A stretch of 64,000 bases of DNA from Sorghum bicolor (GCF_000003195.3 NC_012878.2:10094386-10158385), one strand, 5' to 3'. Shown: positions 46,384-58,908, counted from the stretch's first letter. Numbers and translations: made by a program. Notes: a model not told the origin generated them from the sequence alone.

Positions 46384-48030
46384 ATCTGGAAACTTGCCCA
46401 CCACCTGGTCTTCTTGATTAGCACCACTCAACTGATTCACTGTAGCAGTCGGCTGAGGTTGCTCTGCCGCATCCACACTTATTCTGTCCCCACCTGGTGA
46501 TGTCACCACCACAGACTTCTCCTGACACTGAATTACTGCCCCATGCTGCTTCATCCAATCCATTCCAAGTGTGAGGTCAATTCCCATAGTTCTTAACACA
46601 ATAGGTTTCACCTTGAAATCTACACCCCTTAAGGATATACTAGTGGAGGGGCTCCATTAATTAGCTGGCAAGTTGCCTCCCGGTGAATTTACTAGCATAG
46701 AATTTTTCAGTGCACAAAGTGGGATGCTATGCACTCTAACAAATGCTTGGGAGATGAAAGAATGTGAAGCACCAGAATCAAACAGTACTATAGCGGGGAT
46801 GGAGTTGATGTTGAACGTACCCATCATAACCTCAGGTCGAGCAGGCCTCTGATTGTTGTTCTAGTTTTGCTGGGCTGGTGGATTCTGCTTCTTGGGGCAC
46901 TGGTATGCATAGTGTCCCACCTCTCCGCAGCGGTAACAGGCATTGGGGTTGCCGTTGGGTGCTGCACTCTTGCCAGGAGCATTGTTGGGCACTCCTTGGC
47001 GTGGTGCCTGGTTGCTGGCCTGTTGTTGGGGGCGCTGCTGACTATGATTTCCATACTGCTGCTAGGGACGTTGTTGGTTCTGGTGGCTGTACTGCTGGTG
47101 GTACTGAGGACGTTGTGGGAACTGACCACGATTCCACTGATTTGGTGGCCCTTGATTGCGTTGAGGGAATCCCTGCTGAGGATACGCACGTGGGCGTGTG
47201 TTGCTGCCCGACGGCTGCCCTTGGAGCTTTCTCTTCTTTGCGTCCATCTCTTTGCGTTTGTTGTCGATGACAATAGCGTGGTTCACCAATTCTTGAAAAC
47301 AAGGATAGATGTTGCTCATCAGCTGCAGCTGCAGTCCATCATATAAACCCTTCAGGAAGAGGCGTTGCTTGTCGGAGTCCCTGGCCACCTCATATGGAGC
47401 ATATCGTGACAATTGTGCAAACTTGTCATGATACTCACTTACTGACATCGATCACTGCTTGAGAGACCGGAACTCTTCTGCTTTCAGTTCTATCAGGCCC
47501 TCTGGAATATGATGGGACCTGAACCCTTCAGTAAACTCCTTCCAGGTGACTGGCGGAGCATTGTTCGGGCATCCATATTAATAGGACTCCCACCACTCCT
47601 AAGGAGGTCCTTGCAGCTAGCCCGAGGCATACAACACTTTCTCCAGGTCGCTGCACTGAGCTATGTTCAACTGCTTCTCGACTGCTTTTAACCAGTCGTC
47701 TGCCTCCAGTGGATCAGAGGCATGGGTGAACACCGGGGGATGTCCTTTCAAGAACTCCTCACGCTTGTCGCGGACCTAAACCGGCGGTGGGGCTGCTACT
47801 GGTTCATTGTTCATGCGGTTCATCATTGCTTGCATCAGATTGGCTTGCATCCCCATGAGCTGCTCAATAGTCATCGGCGGTGGAGGTGGTGGTGGATTCT
47901 CAGGTACACCACGTCCACGGCCACGACCGCGGCCACGGCCACGTCCACGACCAGCGCCTGCTCCTTCGGCGTCCATCTGCTTCCAACAAAGATTCACGGC
48001 TTTTAGTGATCTTCCAAAATAATTATTCAT
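46384..48030 (-). pseudogene. Gag and protease of the Tekay-type element
   Basis: Read leftward, it starts with MDAEGAGAGRGRGRG (near 47976), a long Gly-Arg repeat, then Pro-run and gag core (MTIEQLMGMQANLMQ; WLKAVEKQLN). Next come the zinc knuckle CYRCGEVGHYAYQC (about 46889-46930) and the protease with FDSGASHSFIS (about 46760-46800) and GIDLTLGMDWMKQHG. Several stops break it (for example near 47776, 47620 and 47455). It is cut at 46384 by the copia-type element; its continuation is the RT block ending at 36459. Confidence 0.85.
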
Positions 48031-49312
48031 CGCTTATAATGAATAAAAACAAGACTAGCAGTTTTCTGGACAAGTTTCAAACTCAGCAGGTCAGTAATTC
48101 GTGCTTATCTCAGACTCTAAAGATCCAATAAGAACATGGTATCGTTGAAAAGGTTAATAAATTTTCTACAAACTTTATTCAGACCTCATTTACTGGTTCC
48201 AAAAGTAACATAATCAAAATTGTAGTTTATCAGGTTATGCTCTGGTTCTCAGTCTGTGCAGGTACAGCAGATTAAATCGGACATATCTCACAGAACCGAA
48301 CAGATAATGAGGTGAATCCAGTTGGAGATGAAAGATATGTCAGTCTAGTTTTCACCATAAAAATTTCGTAACTTTTGGCTGAACCATTTATGAGATACAG
48401 AATAAACATCACAGACTGCTCTAGAATCAGCATGACTGAGACAAAGATAAAGTAACCCAACCTCACAATAATCAACATTTACCACTAGGATTTAAACTTT
48501 AGAAACATGCGGACAGGCCCACATGTTCTCACAATCAAACAAAAACTCCAAATCACAATTGTTCATCATCACAAACAGCAACACACTGAATATTCACACA
48601 CCACATATAACCAAACCACTCGTGCTAACGTTTAACTAGAAGGTATTGGGACATCTAGGGAGCTCTATCCTGCAAAACGAACTTGCGGGGCTTCTTCTTG
48701 TAGATGGGTGGCTGTCCAAGCTGACCACGCAGCTCATCCACCTGCTGCTGGAGGCGCTTCCCCGCCTGCTGTGAAACACGCAGCTCCTGCCTAAGTGTCA
48801 CGTTCATCTCATAAACGACACTAATGTGCCTCACTGTCATGTCCAAAGTAGGGTCACCGGCAGGAGGTGCCAGGACATGCCATGTCCTGCCATCTGGGTC
48901 GTTGTGCGGAAGGAACCGGTACCTATCCTCCTGCATGGCCTCAAAACGGCGGCCATGGTAGTGAAAGTACGCAGCTTGGGCTGTATCCTCCATACTCTCA
49001 TAGGCGGAAGCATGCCTAACCTTGCTCTCATGGATGGACTCCACCTCATCCGAGTTGTCGACATTGTTCCGAGCTGTGATGATCACCTCGGCCTTCCAGT
49101 AAGTGTTCTCCAGCGGGTGCCTGTGCTCCGAGCAGAGGTAGCGGACGGTGGCAGCAAACTCCAGGTAGTAGCTCGCCAACACACCCGTGAGCAGAGTGTG
49201 GTAGTGAGCGTCCTCGTCAGCCTCCATGAACTCGTTCTTGGAGGTCCATCCCATCTCCGGGACAACCTGTGGGTGCTGAGGCGTCGGCGCTGAACCCGTA
49301 GACGCGTGCGGT

Positions 49313-51323
49313 TGAAAGCCCTAGTTTGGTTTTGGATAATTGATGAAACCCTACTACTAACCTCTATGCTAAGTATGTGTAGACTTAATGAGGTTGGTAC
49401 TTGCCAAGTAATGGAGCAAGAGATGATCATGGTGATGATGGTGATGACCACAAGATGATCAAGTGCTCAACTTAGAAAAGAAGAAAGAGAAAAATAAAAC
49501 CCAATGGAGATCAAGGCAAAGGTATTGCTTAGGGTTTTGATTTTGGTGATCAAGACACCATAGAGGGTGTGATCACATTTAGGATAGATAGCCGTACTAT
49601 AAAGAGGGGAATTCTTTGGTTAAGCGGTTATCAAGTGCCACTAGGTGTCATTGTTCATGTGCATACATTTAGAACCTAGTGAGCTAACTTAACTCCTTCA
49701 AAGAAAATGATTGTGAAAATGCTAACACACGTGCACATGTTGGTTTACACTTTGTGGTGTTGGCACACTTTGAGAAGCAGGTGGAGTTTAAAGGGTGGAG
49801 AGAGGATGGGTTCCTCTCTCCCTCCCGCCGAGCTTGCTCGGCGGGATTCAGCGCTTTTTGAGAAAATGAAGTGCATATTTTCTATTGCACCGGTGGGAAA
49901 TTTGGAGAAGTCGCGGGAGTGTTCCTCGCAGAGAGACACTCACCGAACGCTGACCGTTGAGGCACCGGACGCAAAGGTTGTGCATCCGGTGTGCTGTGGT
50001 GCTAGGGTTAAGCACCAGACGGTGCTCACCGGACGCAGGGTGAGTCCTGTTCTTGAGTCCGGTGCTATCTGACTTCTGCCGAAGTGTCTATCTGGAAGCA
50101 CCGGATGCTCTGAGAGCGTCCAGTGGTGTGTGTCTGGTGACCTGTGCGTTTTGCAAACTTCTCTGGGTTTAAGACCGGTGAGCATCGGACGGTCTGGTGC
50201 TCAGCGTCCGGTGACCCTACGCGTTTGCTGACCTCTCTGTGTTTAGGACCGATGTACACCGGACGCGTCCGGTGGCATCTTGCTCAGCGTTCGGTGCTTT
50301 GCAGGTTACTGTTGGACCCTGACACGTGGCTGACTTTGGAGCACCGGACGCAAGTGTTGAGCGTCCGGTGCCCCTTTAAGAGCGTCCGGTGACCCCGTGT
50401 TTTTCCCAGTGAAAGAGCCAACGGCTCTATTTGTTTGAGGGGCTATATATACGTGTTTGGCCGGTTTAGGGCTTATACTCTTGGTATTCTAACATACTTG
50501 ACATCCTTGTGAGCCTAAGCAAGCACCTCCCACTCATCTCCTTCATAGATTATTCATCTTTGTGAGATTGGGACAGATTCCAAATGCATTTGCTTGAGTG
50601 ATTGCATCTAGTGGCACTTGTGGATCGTTCTAGCTTTGGTTTTCTTATTACTCTTGGTGGTTGCCGCCACCTAGACGGCTTGGAGCAGCGGAGGAGGACT
50701 GGCACGAGTTGGTGATTGTTCGTGGCCATCTCCCGGTGATTGTGAGGGGTCTTGTACATTCCCCAGCGGAGAGCCGAAAGGTAACTCTAGTGGATTGCTC
50801 GTGTCATTGAGCTACCTCACTTGTGGGTAGGTTCTTGTGGTGTCCTAGTGAGGACGAGGTTCGTGCTATACCTCTTAGCCACCGAACCACCAAGTGTTAG
50901 TCGACACAACGGGGATGTAGCGTGCCGGCAAGCACGTGAACCTCGGGAGAAAATCGTGTGTCTCCATTGTGATTGTACTTTGGATTTCTCCCGGTGATTG
51001 GACTTCATATTATTGATTGGTTCATCCCCTCTGCGCGGTGGTATAAAGACCAAACCATCTCTCTTACTTTCTTGCAAACTAGAATAGCTTACTTACTTGT
51101 ATAGAAACTTTAGGTAGCTGTCTAGTGTAAGTAGGGACATAGCTCTTGTGTGCCTAGTGATCATATCAACTAGAATTGTTGGATAGGTGGCTTGCAAACA
51201 CCCCATTAGAGCTAGAGCAAAAAGCTTCGCTTTGTTATTTACTAACCTCTTGCTCTAGTGAATTTGTAGAATTTTTAAATAGGCTATTCACCCCCCCCCC
51301 TCTAGCCATATTAGGACCTTTCA
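49313..51323 (+). repeat. Solo LTR, TGAAAGCCCTAG family
   Basis: 2011 bp, TGAAAGCCC...CCTTTCA, flanked by the 5-bp target duplication GCGGT (49308-49312 and 51324-51328). No internal element DNA is present, so the full element recombined to a single LTR. TATA box CTATATATAC is at 50444-50453. A CACCGGACGC/GCGTCCGGTG array lies at 49941-50391. Its 3' end and its TATA-proximal ACGGCT block resemble those of the copia-type LTR, so the two families are related. Confidence 0.93.
49941..50391 (+). promoter_or_regulatory. Array of CACCGGACGC / GCGTCCGGTG motifs in U3
   Basis: About 14 full or near copies of a 10-mer and its reverse complement precede the TATA box. Two pairs face each other across exactly 9 bp (49963/49982 and 50342/50361). 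At 50257-50274 they fuse to the perfect palindrome CACCGGACGCGTCCGGTG. A role in binding or silencing is inference. Confidence 0.65.
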
Positions 51324-51765
51324 GCGGTGTAGGCGCAGGTAGAGCAGGCGGAACTGGGGCGTCGACCTGCGGGATCGGTACCGCCACTGGTGTAGGTGCA
51401 GAAGGTGTAGGCGTAGGAGACTCCAGGTCCATGGGCTCCTCCTCCTCGCCGCCAGCAGAGGCGACGACCTCAGGCTCAGGTACAGGTGCTGGTGCAGGTA
51501 CAGGTGCTGGTGCAGGTGCAGGTGCAACTGGCGGGGCATGGGCGGCGGTGAAGAGTGCACGGTACACGGCTACACGGCGACGAGGCATCTATAAATTTTA
51601 TTTTAAGAATTAGAATCAATATGTTTACATAAATAGAACAGTGTGTAAGAATATAAAATTTTAATAAAATAACAAGAAGGTGAAATAAACAGTAAAATAA
51701 ATAAAGCAAAAAGAAAACCCTAAAATCGACCGTTTCTACCTAAATTTGCGTCCTACAGTCAGCCT

Positions 51766-51779
51766 TGCTTTGATACCAA
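51766..51779 (-). other. Primer-binding site of the Tekay-type element, initiator tRNA-Met type
   Basis: The minus strand reads TTGGTATCAAAGCAAGG after the LTR end GTGTGACA. It is one base off the usual TGGTATCAGAGC. Confidence 0.85.
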
Positions 51780-51781
51780 TT

Positions 51782-54456
51782 TGTCACACCCAAATTTAAG
51801 GATAAATTTGAGTACAATAAACCTCTCGTGCGCCCAGGAATAGTCGCGCACACAAGTCGACAAATTATAAGAGTATCATCGCAAGTGTCTTACATAATGT
51901 TTATTACAACACGAACATCAAAGTCTGGCACAAGCGGAAATAAAACTCATATCAAACTAAAGCTTGGTAGTTCCAACACAGGGACGACCTACTGGTGGAT
52001 CGCCAACCTAGAAGTCCTCCAGGAATTCTTCATAGTAGCTGTCATCTGTTACCCATCCGGGATTTTGTCCAAAAAGAAATATAGAGACAAGCGTGAGTAC
52101 ATCTCGTACTCCGCAAGCATAACATAGGATTTTATGCGGCTCAAAAAGGTCAGACACTGGCTACTGCAGTTAGCATTTTAATTGGTCAATGTTTTAATCC
52201 TATTTAATCATAAATTATGCTTAAACTCCCGATTAGCCCACATGAGTACAAGATAATAACACCGTTAACCTTCACGGCTCACACCATCACCATCACTGTT
52301 AAACCACATTAATCTTCACGATCAATGCGTCATATTTTCATAAGTCATTTCTCCATAACCATCCACACCCAACTATTCCGTAAGGTCCAAGGCCGCTCCT
52401 GTCTGAAAGCACGGCTAGTATACCAGTTTGATCAAACTGTGCACAGAGGTGTGCACTTTTCCCGTAAGTCGTGTTACCCATATGTTCGGGGTTTGCAAGA
52501 CCCACTAACACTGCCAAGGTGAGCGGGCAAGGAACACTATGAAGCCTTCCATAGGCCTCGTCTAACCAGTTAGGACCGTGAGGTTTCCTCGACAGGCAGA
52601 TATAGAGGAGCCCCTTTCCTATGGCACATTTCCATCACGGCTATACACATAGGAACAGAAGCAGTTCTATACCCAAAGTGGCAAGCCCCTCTTGCGCCCT
52701 TTCGGGTAACCTCTAACCAGCTAGATGAGATCCTACTACTGAGCTAAAGTTAGAGTCATATAACTATCACGGTTGCACTGTAAGTCTCGGATAGTCGCTT
52801 ATAGAGAAGCCCTTACGGATGGTCTAGGTCAACCTGACCGAAGTCAATTGCACCATAGCCCTTTTTCCCAACATTGGTCATCATATTTAATAAAGTCAGA
52901 AGAGTAGTGAAGTCTCAATTAATTTAGAGCACTAGCAAAGCTATCCATATGCAATCTACCCATAGGTGTTATAAAAATATAATCAAGTAGCTAGGAAATC
53001 CTTAGGGTTATCAAAATTAGACACATGCATATGCGTAATTAATTAAGTGAATAGGTGTACTAGCGAAACCCATGTTATACTTGCCTTCGGTGAAGTGAAG
53101 CTACTGCTGGTCCTGCTGCTCCTCGGAATAAAACGGATCACCCACGGTCACATCACCGTGTGCGCTCGATCGGCACCACACAACAACACGCATCCAGATT
53201 CAATCATATAAGCAAACAATCCTTTAATTAGAACAGTACACCAACAGATCAAAAACAAAGCAAAATGTTTAAAAACAGAACCTACGTTTCGCTACGAACA
53301 CATAGATACAAAGATCACGAAAATCGAAGCTAAAACAATCAAGTTATGAATTTACAGCGATTTCCTATAGCGACTTAATTAATTAAACCTAAACCTAAAA
53401 ATAAAAAGTTGCAAACTGCAGTAACAGTAGTACTAACATGTAGAGAATTTAATTATGAATCTAACGCAATTTGAACGGGTCAAATCGGAGCTAAAACGAA
53501 TATTTTATGGCCAAAACAATGCAATGGCAATTCTGTAAATTTCTGAAAGCGCATTTTGACCTAAACCGACGAAAAATACGTTTTCTAAACGACAAAGCGT
53601 AATCTGCGAAATACGCTAAGGACTGCGGGTTGGATTGAGAAAAACTCAAGGTTTCTTTAGCAAAATCGCCCCCGAAGGGGTATGGTGCATCCAGGGCCCT
53701 CGGATTAGAAACCGATGGCCGAGATTAAGAGATGGAGGTGAGAGAGAGGGAGAGGGGGCGCGCCTCGCCGGAGCTGGGGAGGGGCGCGGCGGCGGCCATT
53801 GCCGGCGGCGAGCCGGGCGCTATAGTGCATCAAACTCGAAACCGAGAGTACCGGGAGAAAGAGGAGAACAACGCGGACTCATTCCCGAGCCCAGCGCGGC
53901 CAGAGGAAGACCCGCACAGGCCGGTTCGCGGCGGCGCCATGGATGACGCTCTCGGCGCACGCGAACAAGGCCCTAGAGGCCAGGAAACGGAGCGAGAGAA
54001 ACTCAGAGAGAAAAAGGGGGAGTAGGCGATGCTCACCACGGCGAAAACGGGGGCGGTGGCTACGCGAATCGGCGGAACAGCGCGCGGTCGGACACAGGTG
54101 CTCCGGCGACGGTTCTTTGCGAGCTCAAGGATGAAAACTGAGGCGAGCAGAGGGGGAAATGGGGAGGGAGAGGTGCTCGGGCGCGCGGGCTCTCCACTTC
54201 TATCCGAGCGCCGGGGAGAGGAGAGGAGTGGGGAGCGAACGTGGGAGCGGGGGCGCTGCGGTTTCGGAGCCGAGAGAAGGGAGCGGGCATCACAATAAAA
54301 TGCACCAGCATGCATACAACAAAATGTTATTCTAACTTATATTAAATTTTTATTTCCCCAAATTTATTTATTTTTCCTAAATATTGATACTCACATAAAT
54401 GAATTTAATTAAACTCAATTCTCCTATTTTAAAGAAATAAAATTTTGGGTGTTACA
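51782..54456 (-). repeat. 5' LTR of the Tekay-type element
   Basis: 2675 bp, TGTCACACCC to GGTGTTACA. It aligns with 30604-33563 at roughly 95% by eye outside two deletions (after 53810 and at about 54290, where GAGCGGGC joins directly to CACAATAAAA). Confidence 0.93.
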
Positions 54457-54461
54457 AATTG

Positions 54462-55339
54462 TAATGCTCAACTTTATAGACAACAAAATTTTAGACCATA
54501 AAATCCAAGCAGGCTTTAAGTATGTACTATAAACTGGTTGATCTTGATCCTACGTACTATTCTCAAGCATAAAACTTATATGTACCACCTAATATATATA
54601 GGTATGAACACTGAACATTTTATCCCTTCAACCAATTCTAGAAAAATAATAAAAGGGCTATATTTTCAAAAAAAAAAGTCAAATGGTTGTATTGTAGCTC
54701 CACTAAAAAATATATAGAGCCAGAGAGCCTCACCAATAATAAGAGTACTGTTTCGCAATACTTTGTGCATTAACTAATATAGTGGTCCGATTCAATGAAC
54801 TACTTCGATATGAGAAATGTGTAGATCAAACTTTCTGAACTTTGATTAGGGTTGTAAAAAATTCATGCAACATTTATATCTCCAAATAACTAATTATATA
54901 TTATAAATATTAATATTCTTTTCAATTAGTAAAAGTTAAAAAAATGATTCTCAAAAAGTGATAACGGCTTCTATTTTGGCCGTATGAACCCAACACAACT
55001 ACTACACGTTACCATGAACCAGTGTGTGCCTACTAGGGAGTAGGGATCGATGTACCCGACAAAATGTTTGTATTCGCGGTCCACCAGCAAATCTCTTGTG
55101 GATCAGCCTGTTAAGCCCACCAAAAACCACAAGGATCCGCAATAGTTCCGCGGACCCCAGACTCTTCGCTTCGGTTCCCTGCTTGTGCAGCCGCTGTTCG
55201 TGGCAATGGGCTCCAGGTTTCAGCGTCGGCATCTCACCCACCAGCCATCGTGGTGGCTGCGGCATATGGGCTGCCGCGTGACCCCGCGTCAATTTTGGGC
55301 GGTACCGGTAGGTATCCGGGCCGTCGTGAGAGAATATAC
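54462..55339. other. Intergenic DNA, nothing recognised
   Basis: AT-rich to 55000, then a GC-richer block (55020-55330). I can assign no gene or element to it. Short ORFs on both strands lack recognisable motifs. Confidence 0.4.
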
Positions 55340-58300
55340 GAAAAAGTCTACTTTTTTCTTCTTCAACTTTCACGAAAGTTCATTTTTTCTTTCTCAACTT
55401 CAAAATCAAACAAACTACCTCTCTCAATTTTTCAAACCGTGTATTTTATCTCCCTAAAGAGGTTTCGAAGGTGGTTTACTACAGTGAATGATGATTTTGA
55501 TACAGTTAGTTTTGTCTTTTCCTTTTTAAATTATTTCGGTTGAATCTTTGAAAAATTGTTGTAAATCACAGAAAAATCATAAAATAGAAAATCTAATTTT
55601 GTTGGACTCTACATGAGTATATCTACACAATGAAAATATAATATGGTAGACTTTAGTATAAAGTTTTTGCTATAAAGTTTTTTTTTCTTTTTTATTTATT
55701 TTGGCTAAATCTTTGAAACTTATAGTAAATTACAAAAAAAACATAAAATAGAAAATCTAACTTTGTTAGACTCCACATGAGCATATCGACACAATAAATA
55801 TATAACATAGTATGCTTTAGTACAATTTTTTGTTATAGCTTTAGATAAAGGCTTTGCTATAATTAGCTTCTATAATTATTTTTTTGGACTAAAGCATATC
55901 CATATTATATGTTCATTATGTATATATACTCATGTCGAGTCCAAAAATTATATTTTATATTTTATGATTTTTTTTATAATTTTTTATGATTTTTCAAAGA
56001 TTCAACCAAATAAATAAAAAAAATAAAAAGACAAAACCTTTATAGTAAAAAGTTTTACTAAAGCATACCACATTATATATTCACTGTGTAGATCTACTTA
56101 TGTGGAGTCTAAAAAAATTAGATTTCTTATTTTATAATTTTTTATGATTTAATATCAATTTTTAAAGATTCAGCCAAAACAATTAAAAAAGAAAAATACA
56201 AAACTACCGTCACTGTAGCAAAACCACCATTCACTATAGCAAAACCGTCTTCAAAACTGCTCCAGAGAGTGAAGAGGGGGGTGAATAGCCTATTTAAAAA
56301 TTCTAAAAAACACTAGAGCAAGAGGTTAGTAAAAAAACAAAGCGAAGCTTTTTGCTCTAGCTCTAAAGGGGTGTTTGCAAGCCACCTACCCAACAATTCT
56401 AGTTGCTATAATCACTAGGCACACAAGAGCTATGTCACTACTTACACTAGAAAGCTACCTAAAGTTTCTATACAAGTAAGTAAGCTACTCTAGTTTGCGG
56501 GAATGTAAAAGATAGTTTGATCTTTATACCGCCGCGTAGAGGGGATGAACCAATCAATTATATGAAGTCCAATCACCGGGAGAAATCCAATGAATAATCA
56601 CAATGGAGACAAACAATTTTCTCCCGAGGTTCACGTGCTTGCTAGCACGCTATGTTCCCGTTGTGTCGACCAACACTTGGTGGTTCGGTGGCTAAGAGGT
56701 GTAGCACGAACCTCATCCTCACTAGGACACCACAAGAACCTACCCACAAGTGAGGTAACTCAATGACACGAGCAATCCACTAGAGTTACCTTTCGGCTCT
56801 CCGCCGGGGAAGGTACAAGACCCCTCACAATCACTGGGGGATGGTCACGAACAATCACTAACTCGTGCCAATCCTCTGCTGCTCCAAGCCGTCTAGGTGG
56901 TGGCAACCACCAAGAGTAACAAGAAAACCGCAGCTAGAATGATCCCCAAGTGCCACTAGATGCAATCACTCAAGCAAATGCACTTGGAATCACTCCCAAT
57001 CTCACAAAGATGTATAATCTATGAAGGAGATGAGTGGGAGGTGTAAGCTTAGGCTCACAAGGATGTCAAGTATGTTAGAATGCCAAGAGAGTGAGCCCTA
57101 AGCCGGCCAACAACTATTTATAAGCCCCTCAAACAAATAGAGCCGTTAGCTCTTTCACTGGGCAAAACTCGGGGTCACCGGACGCTCTTAAAGGGGCACC
57201 GGACGCTCAACACCTGCGTCCGGTGCTCCAACGTCAACCGCGTGTTAGAGTCTAACGATCACCTGTAGTGCACCGGAAACTGAGCAGCACACCGGACTCA
57301 TGCGCAGAGAGATCCGCAAACCTGCGGGTCACCGGACGCTAAGCACCGGTAGCGTCCGGTGCTCACCGGACCCATGCGCAGAGAGGGTCACAAAAACACC
57401 CGCACACCGGACGCTAACAACCGGACGAGCGTCTGGTGCTTCCAGTCAAACACTCTGACCAAAGTCAGATAGCACCGGACGCGTGAACCGGAGCTCCCCA
57501 GCGTCCGGTGTTCACCGTCCGGTGCTTAACCCTAGCACCACAGCACACCGGACGCTCAGCCTCAGCGTCCGGTGCCTCAAAGGCCAGCGTCCGGTGAGTG
57601 TTTCTCTGCAAGGAACACTCCCGCGACTTCTCCAAATTTCCCACCGGCGCAATAGAAAATATGCACTTCATTTTCTCGAAAAGCGCCGAATCCCGCCGAG
57701 CTTGAAGCTCGGCGGGAGGGAGAGATGAACCCATCCTCTCTCTATTCTTCAAACTCCACCTCCTTCTCAAAGTGTGCCAACACCACAATGTGTAAACCAA
57801 CATGTGCACGTGTGTTAGCATTTTCACAATCATTTTCTTTGAAGGAGTTAAGTTAGCTCACTAGGTCCTAAATGCATGCACATGAACAATGACACCTAGT
57901 GGCACTTGATAACCGCTTAGCCAAAGAATTCCCCTCTTTATAGTACGGCTATCTATCCTAAATGTGATCACACCCTCTATGGTGTCTTGATCACCAAAAC
58001 CAAAACCCTAAGCAATACCTTTGCCTTGATCTCCATAGGGTTTTGTTTTTCTCTTTCTTCTTTTGCAAGTTGAGCACTTGATCATCTTGTGGTCATCACC
58101 ATCATCACCATGATCATCTCTTGCTCCATCACTTGGCATGTACCAACCTCATTAAGTCTACAGACACTTAGCATAGAGGTTAGTACAAGGGTTTCATCAA
58201 TTATCCAAAACCAAACTAGGGCTTTCAGAGAGGTAAAATGTACGGTTTGAAAAGTGGAGGAAGGTGGTTTGCCTGATTTCAGAGTTGAAGGATGAAAAGA

Positions 58301-58341
58301 GAATTTTCATAAAAGTTGGAGGAGGAAAAGTAGACTTTTTC
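55340..58341. mobile_element. Foldback-type DNA element with long inverted arms, split by a solo LTR
   Basis: The left end GAAAAAGTCTACTTTTTTC (55340) and the right end GTAGACTTTTTC (to 58341) are inverted. So are adjacent pairs such as TTTTTCAAACCGTGTATTTTAT (left, about 55428) and its complement near 58232. Inside, an approximately 130-170 bp unit (TAGAAAATCTAA...GACTCCACATGAG) occurs twice forward (55530-55830) and twice inverted (55883-56175), making the middle a large palindrome around 55850. Without the LTR it is about 1.04 kb. No transposase. The superfamily and target duplication are unclear. Confidence 0.7.
56271..58226 (-). repeat. Solo LTR, TGAAAGCCCTAG family, minus orientation
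   Basis: 1956 bp flanked by GAGAG (56266-56270 and 58227-58231). Reverse complement of the LTR at 49313-51323 with moderate divergence. Its U3 array survives at about 57176-57600, including CACCGGACGC/GCGTCCGGTG facing across 9 bp at 57197/57216. The terminus at 56271 lacks about 15 bases present in the other copy. Confidence 0.92.
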
Positions 58342-58908
58342 TAAAATATATGCATGGGTGCACGAGCACGACTTGTCCCAAAATAATATTACTATATTAA
58401 ATAATATCAATATTTATAACATGTAATTAGTATTATTAGATAGATCGTTAAATACATTTATCATAATATATTTATTTATAGATATAAATATTGTAACTAT
58501 TTTCTATAAATTTAATTAAAATTTAGAAAGTTCCACTGGTAGGCATGCTATAATGTCATCGGTATTGAGACGGAGGGAGGATGCATAGGTGCGCTCGTCT
58601 GCAACGGACCTCGCCACACATGTGTGGCACACGGTGGCATCGACGCCGCAGCAGACTTGTCTTTTGCTTGCTGAGCAACCCACACGGACACACGATCTCT
58701 TGCGTTTGCCCGGCCGGCCGGTCGGTGGGTGGATCGCACTGTGAGTTGCGTGGCTGGCAGTTGGCACGGCCGGCGCCGCGCGGTCCGTAGTATGATTCAA
58801 CAGCCGTCGTCTATCCGGCCGACGGGCCCCTGCTAGTATTCGGTGTAGCACATCTTCCGACATGACCCAGTGTTCCATGCTAAGCGCGCGTGGATTCGAG
58901 CATTGTAA
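58342..58908. other. Intergenic DNA, AT-rich then GC-rich, nothing recognised
   Basis: 58342-58520 is very AT-rich. 58560-58880 is GC-rich with short ORFs on both strands. The longest (minus, 58516-58878, 120 residues) shows no domain I recognise and may be chance. Confidence 0.4.

Larger units (their letters stand above)
48655..51588 (-). pseudogene. Extra ORF upstream of gag in the Tekay-type element, split by a solo LTR
   Basis: The ORF opens with MPRRRVAVYRALFTAAHAPP at 51588, then an Ala-Pro and Val-Pro repeat and an acidic stretch, up to the solo LTR at 51323. It resumes at 49307 and continues in one open frame (GWTSKNEFMEADEDAHYH, YLCSEHRHPLENTYWKAE, coiled-coil-like LRQELRVSQQAGKRLQQQVDELRG) to a stop at 48655. 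Without the inserted LTR the length would be about 300 residues. It is far more intact than the gag that follows. It matches no standard retroviral domain I know. Its position matches the orf0 described for rice RIRE3/RIRE8-type elements (from memory). Confidence 0.7.
30604..54456 (-). mobile_element. Ty3/gypsy chromovirus (Tekay/Del type), complete but interrupted
   Basis: LTRs at 30604-33563 and 51782-54456 are flanked by the 5-bp target duplication AATTG (30599-30603 and 54457-54461). A tRNA-iMet-type primer site adjoins the right LTR and a purine tract the left one, so it is on the minus strand. Order from the right: primer site, extra ORF, gag, protease, RT/RNase H, integrase with chromodomain. 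Two later insertions, a copia-type element and a solo LTR, expand it to 23.9 kb. The 3-kb LTRs and an ORF upstream of gag recall the rice RIRE3/RIRE8 group (from memory). Confidence 0.93.

Noticed and set aside
46867..47346. Leu/Val-rich plus-strand frame resembling a membrane protein
   Set aside because: It is the reverse strand of the Tekay gag (Gln/Pro/Arg-rich), and the hydrophobicity is a mirror effect.
58516..58878. 120-residue minus-strand frame as a host gene
   Set aside because: No domain, no clear promoter or homologous motif, and an overlapping frame on the other strand of similar length.
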